A DNA stretch of 64,000 nucleotides, taken from contig DASRER010000043.1 of NCBI GenBank assembly GCA_035651995.1, positions 1 to 64,000 of the forward strand, in the 5' to 3' direction. The position numbers and the translations under genes were made by a program. The first letter of the stretch is position 1, and every line of letters starts with the position of its first letter. Below, piece after piece: positions 58,692 to 64,000 of the stretch. The DNA comes from Terriglobales bacterium (lineage in GTDB: Bacteria > Acidobacteriota > Terriglobia > Terriglobales > Acidobacteriaceae). Under the pieces are notes generated by a model. The model saw nothing but the letters and a program-made list of their open reading frames with translations. It ran no database searches and was not told where the DNA came from.

Positions 58692-61121
58692 TTAGCGCAG
58701 GCTCTCTTCCACTTCATTCAGCCAGTCCGGCTTCTTCAGCACTTCGCGCGGCTTGGGGCCGTCGGCGGCGCCGACGATGCCGTCCTGCTCCATCAGGTCG
58801 ATCAGGTGGGCCGCGCGCCCGTAGCCGATGCGCAGGCGCCGTTGCAGCAGGGAAGTGGACGCCTTGCCGAACTCGACCACCAGGCGGACCGCGTCTTCGA
58901 ACAGCTCGTCGTGCTCGCCTTCGCCGCCACCTTCTCCGTCGGCCGCATCGCCGGAGGCGCCGGCGCGGCGCTCGCCATCTTCTTTGGGGGCCTGGAGAAA
59001 TTTTTCTTCGTACTGCGCCAGGCCCTGGGCGCGCCAGAATTCGACCACGCTGGCGATTTCCTTTTCCGTGACGTAGGGCGCATGCAGCCGGTGCACGCGC
59101 GCCGAGCCCGAGGGCAGATACAGCATGTCGCCGCGTCCGAGCAGCGCTTCGGCGCCGTTGGCGTCGAGAATCGTCCGCGAGTCGACCTTGGTCGCCACGC
59201 GGAAGGAAACGCGCGCCGGAAAGTTCGCCTTGATCAGGCCGGTGATCACGTCCACCGACGGCCGCTGCGTCGCCAGCACCAGGTGGATGCCCACCGCGCG
59301 CGCCATCTGCGCGAGGCGCGTGATTGATTCTTCCACGTTGTTGCCGTCCAGCATCATCAGGTCGGCCAGCTCGTCAATGATGATCACGATGTACGGCAGC
59401 GGGCGGTGCTCCTGCGCGTCGGCGCCGGCCTGGAACAGGCTCGGCGTCTTCTCGTCGTCGAACAACCGGTTGTACTGGTCGATGTTGCGCGTGCCCTTTT
59501 CGGCGAGCAGCTTCAGGCGGCGCTCCATTTCGCGCACCGCGTTGCGCAGCGCGTTCGACGCCAGCCGCGGCTCGGTGATGATCGGCGTGTACAGGTGCGG
59601 CACGCCTTCGTAAACGCCCAGCTCCAGCCGCTTCGGATCCACAAGGATCAGCCTCACCTGCTCGGGCGTCGCCTTGTAGAGCAGCGACATGATCATGGCG
59701 TTGATGGCCACGCTCTTGCCCGATCCGGTCGAGCCGGCGATCAACAGGTGCGGCATCGTCGCCAGGTCGGCCGTGACGATGCGCCCGTTGATGTCCTTGC
59801 CCATCGCCAGCGTGAGCTTCGACTTGTTGCCGATGAAGTCAGTGGACTCCAGCACCTCGCGCAGCCAGATCGTCTCGCGCTCGCGGTTCGGGACCTGGAT
59901 GCCGACGGTGCTCTTGCCCGGCATACGTTCGATCAGGATGCTCTCCGCGCGCAGACCCAGGCACAGGTCTTCCGAAAGCCCGGTGATGCGGTTGTACTTG
60001 ATGCCCGCCTCGGGCTTGTATTCGAACGTGGTCACCACCGGCCCGGGATTGATTTGCGTCACCTGGCCGTGCACGTCGAACTCGGCGCACTTTTCGGTGA
60101 GCACCTGGGCGAGCGTCTTCAGCTCGTCTTCGTTGATCTGGTTGTGCTCATCGGGACGGTGCAGCAGCGACGACGAGGGCAGGCGATAGCTGCCGGCGAT
60201 GCGCGGCATCGTGGTCTTCGCCTTCGACGTGGCATCGGCGCGGCTGCCCATGGTGATGGGCGCAATCTCTTCGTTCTCCGGCGCGGCTGCCGCCTGCGGC
60301 TTTGGCGGACGCGCCATGCGCGACGCCAGCTCCTGCTCTTCTTCAGCACGGGCGGCGTCTTCTTCCGCCCGCGCTTTTTCGATGCCCGTACGCGGCGGGG
60401 CCGGCGGTACCGGCTTCACCGGCACAACCTCGGTCGCCATCACCATGGCCGGCGCGGCGCGGCGCTTCATCCTGGCGTGGCGCTCGGCCAGGCGCTGCTC
60501 GTGAGCCTTGACGCGAGCGGCGCGCCAGTCGTTGAAGCGCTGCCACGCGGCGAACAGGAACGCGCATCGCGTGCGCAGCCACAGGTCAATCTTGCCGAAG
60601 CTGAAGGCGGTGGAGAGATACAGCGCCACTGCGATAATCGCCGCGCACAGAATGGTTGCGCCCGCCACGTTGAAGTAGTGGATGAAGGCGTCGCCTACGA
60701 TCCTCCCCAACAGCCCCTCGATCGGGACGGCGTGCAGCCAGCGCAGCTGGAAGGGAAGCAGCGCCAGCAGCGCCGGCGTGAACACCAGCAGCATCGCGGC
60801 GCCGGCCAGCTTGGCCAGCGCGGCGTCGATCTTGCGCGAGCGGAACCAGCGCGCCGCCAGCATCCCGATGAACATGGGAATCATGAACACGCTGATGCCG
60901 CCCAGTTGCAGCATCAGGTCGCTCAGCCCCGCGCCGACCACGCCGATCCAGTTGTGCGTGCCGCGCGCCGAGCCGGCGGCGGTGTTGATCGAAGGATCGA
61001 GGGGCGAGTACGAGGCGAGCGCGAGGAAAAGGAGGGTCGCGCAGGCGAACAGGAGGAAGCCCACCAGCTCGTTCAGCCGACGATTGTCGGTCGGAGCAAA
61101 GGCGCGCGCGAGCAGCTTCAT
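58692..61121 (-). CDS. ftsK: DNA translocase FtsK/SpoIIIE
   Basis: This 809-residue septal DNA pump clears chromosome ends during division. It has about four N-terminal membrane helices, a short charged linker, and a motor with Walker A IAGSTGSGKSVAINAMI and Walker B YIVIIIDELADLMM. LATQRPSVDVITGLIKANFP is also present. The C-terminal gamma winged helix (STSLLQRRLRIGYGRAAHLI) recognises polar DNA motifs. The ATG at 61121 (MKLLARAF) is preferred to an upstream start at 61166. Confidence 0.96.
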   Translation of the reverse strand: MKLLARAFAPTDNRRLNELVGFLLFACATLLFLALASYSPLDPSINTAAGSARGTHNWIGVVGAGLSDLMLQLGGISVFMIPMFIGMLAARWFRSRKIDAALAKLAGAAMLLVFTPALLALLPFQLRWLHAVPIEGLLGRIVGDAFIHYFNVAGATILCAAIIAVALYLSTAFSFGKIDLWLRTRCAFLFAAWQRFNDWRAARVKAHEQRLAERHARMKRRAAPAMVMATEVVPVKPVPPAPPRTGIEKARAEEDAARAEEEQELASRMARPPKPQAAAAPENEEIAPITMGSRADATSKAKTTMPRIAGSYRLPSSSLLHRPDEHNQINEDELKTLAQVLTEKCAEFDVHGQVTQINPGPVVTTFEYKPEAGIKYNRITGLSEDLCLGLRAESILIERMPGKSTVGIQVPNRERETIWLREVLESTDFIGNKSKLTLAMGKDINGRIVTADLATMPHLLIAGSTGSGKSVAINAMIMSLLYKATPEQVRLILVDPKRLELGVYEGVPHLYTPIITEPRLASNALRNAVREMERRLKLLAEKGTRNIDQYNRLFDDEKTPSLFQAGADAQEHRPLPYIVIIIDELADLMMLDGNNVEESITRLAQMARAVGIHLVLATQRPSVDVITGLIKANFPARVSFRVATKVDSRTILDANGAEALLGRGDMLYLPSGSARVHRLHAPYVTEKEIASVVEFWRAQGLAQYEEKFLQAPKEDGERRAGASGDAADGEGGGEGEHDELFEDAVRLVVEFGKASTSLLQRRLRIGYGRAAHLIDLMEQDGIVGAADGPKPREVLKKPDWLNEVEESLR

Positions 61122-61458
61122 GAAGGGCGTATCGCGTCCCGGGCAAGCCGGAACGGCGCGGTACACCAGAGCAGGCCAATTATGGCAGATATCTTTTTGG
61201 AAACAATGGGAAAAGTGGAGCAGGTACCGTGAGGATTATGGGCCCATCTGGTGATTCGGCAATTAGCGCCTAGTGCTTGGCATTTGGCCGCCACGGCCGT
61301 GGCTGTTGTCATCGCTCCCACCCCGGACGTGCCCGGCCAAATGCTGATTGCTAACTGCTAAGTGCCTTCACTCGAAACTTGAAACTCGAAACTGTTCCGT
61401 AACCTTTCCCCTCCCCGCCAGTTAACCTAGCCAGACGGCCAGTCCCGGGAGACGCTGG
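61122..61458. repeat. Repeat-rich gap between ftsK and the ECF sigma gene
   Basis: Around 61245-61285, ATTCGGCAATTAGCGCCTAG and GTGCTTGGCATTTGGCC units form a left arm. GGCCAAATGCTGATTGCTAA and CTGCTAAGTGC at about 61335-61366 form a complementary right arm. GAAACTT/GAAACTC units follow to 61392. There is no gene. Confidence 0.7.
61399..61427 (+). promoter_or_regulatory. Candidate ECF-type promoter of the sigma factor operon
   Basis: GTAACCTTT at 61399-61407 and GTTAACC at 61421-61427 are spaced like -35 and -10 elements, with AACC near the -35 as in many ECF promoters. Autoregulation of the downstream sigma factor is an inference. Confidence 0.4.
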
Positions 61459-61995
61459 TTGAAGGCCCAGACGCAGGAAGCCGGCGAGCGGCTGCTGGTG
61501 GAGGCGGCGCAGCGCGATCCGCGCCGTTTTGCCGAGCTCTACGAGCGCCACTTCGAGCGCGTGTACGCGTTCGTGGTCAAACGTGTGCGCGACCGCGACG
61601 CCGCCGAAGACGTCACCTCCGAGGTATTCCACCAAGCGCTCGCCGCGCTGCCGCGTTTTCAGTGGCGCGGTGTCCCGTTTGCCGCCTGGCTGCTCCGCAT
61701 TGCCTCCAACGCGGTGAAGGATCGCTGGCAGCAGTCTTCCCGCGAAGCGGGCGAACCGGATTTGGCCGGCGCCGCCGACCCGAACTCGCCCGACGTCGAG
61801 CAGCGCGCCATGCTGTTCCAGCTGGTCAACGAATTGGAAGGCGACCAGCAGCGCGTGATCGTCGCCCGCTTCGTTGAGCAGCAGAGCATTCGCGACATCG
61901 CCCAGGAGCTCGGTCGCACCGAGGGAGCAGTGAAGCAGTTGCAGTTCCGCGCGCTGGAGAAGTTGCGCGCGCGCATGGAGGGCGGCAATGCCTGA
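61459..61995 (+). CDS. ECF-family RNA polymerase sigma factor
   Basis: This 178-residue sigma-70-family regulator has region 2 at about 20-90 (FAELYERHFERVYAFVVKRV, DAAEDVTSEVFHQAL). Region 4 lies at about 118-172 (LVNELEGDQQRVIVARFVEQ, IRDIAQELGRTEGAVKQLQF). The start is a TTG at 61459. The stop overlaps the start of the next gene, whose product has a sigma-associated-looking N-terminus and two VOC domains. Confidence 0.92.
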   Translation: MKAQTQEAGERLLVEAAQRDPRRFAELYERHFERVYAFVVKRVRDRDAAEDVTSEVFHQALAALPRFQWRGVPFAAWLLRIASNAVKDRWQQSSREAGEPDLAGAADPNSPDVEQRAMLFQLVNELEGDQQRVIVARFVEQQSIRDIAQELGRTEGAVKQLQFRALEKLRARMEGGNA

Positions 61996-62983
61996 AGAGC
62001 GCTCTCTGCACGATCAACTCAATGCCGCGATTGACGCCATCCTGGCGCGGCGCAGCGCCGCTCCGCTCGCGCCCGAGCTCGCGGCCCTGGCCGCGCTCGC
62101 GGTGGACCTGCGCGGCCTGCCGCGTCCTGAGTTCAAGCGGCGCTTGAAAGAAGAATTGGAAAAGGAGGCAAACGAAATGCCGGCGCTCGAGATCGCATCC
62201 GAGACAAAGAAGGCGAAATTCCGCGAGGGTTTCACGACCGTGACGCCCTACCTCTCCATCGACCACTTCGAAGAGGCGATGAACTTCATGAAGCAGGCCT
62301 TCGGCGCCGTCGAACTTTTCCGCGGCGGCCCTGGCTCGGCCGGCGGATACCACGCCGAAGTCCGCATCGGCGATTCCATCCTGATGATCGGCGGCGGCGG
62401 CAACTTCAAGGGCCCGTACACGCCCACTTCGCTGCATCTCTACGTCCCCGATGCAGACGCCGTGTACCACCGGGCGATCGCAGCGGGCGCCACCTCGCTG
62501 CACGAGCCAACCGACCAGTTCTACGGCGATCGCGAAGCGGGTGTGCGCGACGTGGCCGGCAACGAGTGGTGGATCGCCACCCACAAAGGCGCGAGCTATC
62601 GCCGCGAAGGCTTGCGCGCCGTGACAACTTTCCTGCGCGTGCACGGCGCAGGCCGCATGCTGGACTTCATCACCGAGGCGCTGGGCGGCGAAGTGGTTGA
62701 GCGCCACTCCTCGCCCGACGGCGTGGTGCACTATTCGCAGGCGCGCATCGGCAACGGCATCCTCGAGGTGAACGAAGCGCACGGCCCCTGGCAGCCGATG
62801 CCGACCATGTTCTACCTCTATGTCCCCGACCCGGATGCGCTCTACGCCCGCGCCGTCGCCGCCGGCGCCCAATCAATGTTCCCGCCCCAGGACCAGCCCT
62901 ACGGCGACCGCGTCGCCGCCGTCAAAGACGAGTGGGGCAACCAGTGGTACATGGGAACGCCGACGGAGAAGCCCGGAGCTTGA
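61988..62983 (+). CDS. Double VOC-domain protein with N-terminal helical segment, coupled to sigma factor
   Basis: This 331-residue protein has a helical, charged N-terminus at residues 1-65 (ELAALAALAVDLRGLPRPEF, KRRLKEELEKEANE) that resembles the start of sigma-factor-associated proteins. Two PhnB-like vicinal-oxygen-chelate domains follow, at about 84-200 and 205-325, each ending with a GDR-x-A/G-x-V-x-D-x-x-GN-x-W motif. The ATG overlaps the sigma gene. It could be a ligand-sensing regulator of the sigma factor; that is inference. Confidence 0.82.
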   Translation: MPEERSLHDQLNAAIDAILARRSAAPLAPELAALAALAVDLRGLPRPEFKRRLKEELEKEANEMPALEIASETKKAKFREGFTTVTPYLSIDHFEEAMNFMKQAFGAVELFRGGPGSAGGYHAEVRIGDSILMIGGGGNFKGPYTPTSLHLYVPDADAVYHRAIAAGATSLHEPTDQFYGDREAGVRDVAGNEWWIATHKGASYRREGLRAVTTFLRVHGAGRMLDFITEALGGEVVERHSSPDGVVHYSQARIGNGILEVNEAHGPWQPMPTMFYLYVPDPDALYARAVAAGAQSMFPPQDQPYGDRVAAVKDEWGNQWYMGTPTEKPGA

Positions 62984-62987
62984 GTCT

Positions 62988-63120
62988 GTCATCCTGAGCG
63001 AGCGCGATCCCGCCAAGCGGGAGAGCCGGAGTCGAAGGGTCCCTGCCGCAACTGTGCTTTCAGGGTCGAAGTGGGATGCTTCGACTCGGCCCGCAAGGCG
63101 CGGGCCTCGCTCAGCATGAC
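62988..63120. repeat. TCATCCTGAG inverted-repeat element, copy 2
   Basis: The outer arms GTCATCCTGAGC and GCTCAGCATGAC, and the inner arms GTCGAAGGGTCCC and GGGATGCTTCGAC, match the copy at 26600-26730. It lies just after the VOC-protein stop. Confidence 0.8.
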
Positions 63121-63150
63121 CAGGGAGTGCTGGAGACGTGGGCGCGCCGC

Positions 63151-63176
63151 TCACCTCACCTCACCTCACCTCACCT
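63151..63176. repeat. (TCACC)5 pentanucleotide microsatellite
   Basis: Five perfect TCACC units are followed by TCG. They lie in the 307-base gap between the VOC gene and uppP, which also contains the TCATCCTGAG element and a CAGGGGCTGACCGCTGACTG heptamer stretch near 63263-63290. There is no gene in the gap. Confidence 0.85.
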
Positions 63177-63290
63177 CGCACCGTCGTGGTCAGCGCGAAC
63201 CATGTGGCGCGGACGCCCCCGTGCGCGCGGCTTCTGCGACACCGTTTGTCCTGGGAAAGCTTTCAGGGGCTGACCGCTGACTGTTGATCG

Positions 63291-64000
63291 CTAACTCCGC
63301 ATCCACAACCACGCCGCCAGGCCCGCGCCCAGCACGATCCGATAGATCGCGAACGGCACAAACCCGCCGCGCCGCACCCAGCGCATGAACCACGCCACGA
63401 CTGCGTAGGCGACGACGAAAGAAACCACGAAGCCGGTCGCCAGCAGCATCCACTCCTGCGCGTTCACCGGCGCGGCGCCCACCGCGGTGCCGGCCGCTCC
63501 GTGGCGCATTGACTTGAGCAGGTCATAGAGCGTAGCCGTGACCATGGTTGGAATCGAAAGCAGGAAGCTGAACTCCAGCGCCGTGGCGCGCGTCATCCCG
63601 GCAATCTGACCGCTGGCAATCGTGGCCATCGAGCGAGACGTCCCGGGAAACACGGCGGAAAGGACCTGGCACGCGCCAACCCACAGCGCCTGCGGCAGCG
63701 AGGTCTGCTCCACATCGTCGGTGCGCGCCGCCAGAATACGCGCGTCGTAAAGCGCCTCCACCACCCACATCACGATGCCGCCGGCCAGCAGCGACATGGC
63801 CATGACCCACAGGCTTTCCAGGTTCTTGCCGATCACTTTGGTCAGCGCCCACGCCGGGCCGGCCGTGACCACGAACGCGATCAGCACCAGCGTGAGCGGA
63901 TGGGTGAAAAGCGTCTTCTCGCCGCGATGTCCGCGCGGAAACGTTCGCAGGAAATCGGCAATGCGTTTGCGGAAGTAAATCGGCAGGCAGAGAATGGCGC
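63291..64000 (-). CDS. uppP: Undecaprenyl-diphosphatase UppP/BacA (5' truncated by window edge)
   Basis: This membrane enzyme recycles undecaprenyl diphosphate for cell-wall synthesis. The frame continues past the window edge, so the start is missing. The visible part has the family motif VFPGTSRSMATIASGQIAGM with the catalytic-region PGTSRS, and several helices (MSLLAGGIVMWVVEALYD and so on). It ends AIYRIVLGAGLAAWLWMRS, typical for the family. Confidence 0.94.
   Translation of the reverse strand, partial: AILCLPIYFRKRIADFLRTFPRGHRGEKTLFTHPLTLVLIAFVVTAGPAWALTKVIGKNLESLWVMAMSLLAGGIVMWVVEALYDARILAARTDDVEQTSLPQALWVGACQVLSAVFPGTSRSMATIASGQIAGMTRATALEFSFLLSIPTMVTATLYDLLKSMRHGAAGTAVGAAPVNAQEWMLLATGFVVSFVVAYAVVAWFMRWVRRGGFVPFAIYRIVLGAGLAAWLWMRS

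Noticed and set aside
59406-61232. 608-codon open frame on the plus strand opposite ftsK
   Set aside because: It is an antisense shadow of ftsK, rich in Arg/Gln/His with no recognisable domain.

Overview
The window is GC-rich, gene-dense bacterial chromosome. It most likely comes from an Acidobacteriota member. That is inferred from gene content and style: two complex I clusters, a secreted carboxypeptidase-regulatory-like repeat protein, a PhoU-like/PiT phosphate pair, several small lineage-type hypotheticals, and gaps full of degenerate heptamer inverted repeats. No 16S gene is present to confirm it.

Layout. 1-7340 (+): the end of a first complex I cluster, nuoH(partial)-J-K-L-M-N. 7465-9390 (+): ATP synthase F0 genes atpZ-atpI-atpB-atpE, with no F1 genes following. 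9420-11683: a small unknown gene and an ABC transporter pair. 11781-25853 (-): a second complex I cluster transcribed A-C-D-E-F-G-H-J-K-L-M-N from a near-consensus promoter. Neither copy has nuoI between H and J, and the second also lacks nuoB. 25987-28307 (+): small proteins, ThiS, and a MerR-like regulator with a strong promoter and dyad. 28320-34832 (-): a lipoprotein phosphoesterase and an RND efflux operon (TolC, adaptor, pump). 34923-39443: a beta-propeller protein, RibBA, PiT permease plus DUF47 regulator, and a small protein. 39937-43500: carboxypeptidase-regulatory-like protein, zinc-ribbon membrane protein, and two tandem PilZ proteins. 43514-45258: MgtE and tRNA-Leu(UAA). 45589-50251 (+): a secreted S1/P1-type nuclease followed by an exported TldD-like protease and its metal-site-free partner. 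50322-54110: a RiPP-like locus. 54191-61121 (-): YjbQ, M48 protease, DUF2339 membrane protein and FtsK. 61459-62983 (+): an ECF sigma factor translationally coupled to a double-VOC protein. 63291-64000 (-): partial UppP.

The most notable locus is at 50322-53290. A 45-codon gene with a good ribosome binding site (51445-51582) encodes a peptide with three AP-(A/T)-C-H motifs in near-repeats of 15-16 residues, ending in Cys-His. It is followed by a terminator-like hairpin, a DUF692/MNIO-family iron oxidase, and an overlapping partner gene with a PqqD-like C-terminus. An EgtD-like methyltransferase is transcribed divergently from the peptide gene. A CADD/PqqC-like diiron protein lies convergently downstream. 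This looks like a biosynthetic system for a modified Cys/His peptide that I do not recognise from a described family.

A second theme is the intergenic repeats. Many gaps hold a different 7-8 base unit, imperfectly repeated and often mirrored as an inverted repeat. Some abut start codons (thiS, nuoD, nuoH2) and one supplies the stop codon of ribBA. An unrelated inverted-repeat element supplies the stop of thiS.
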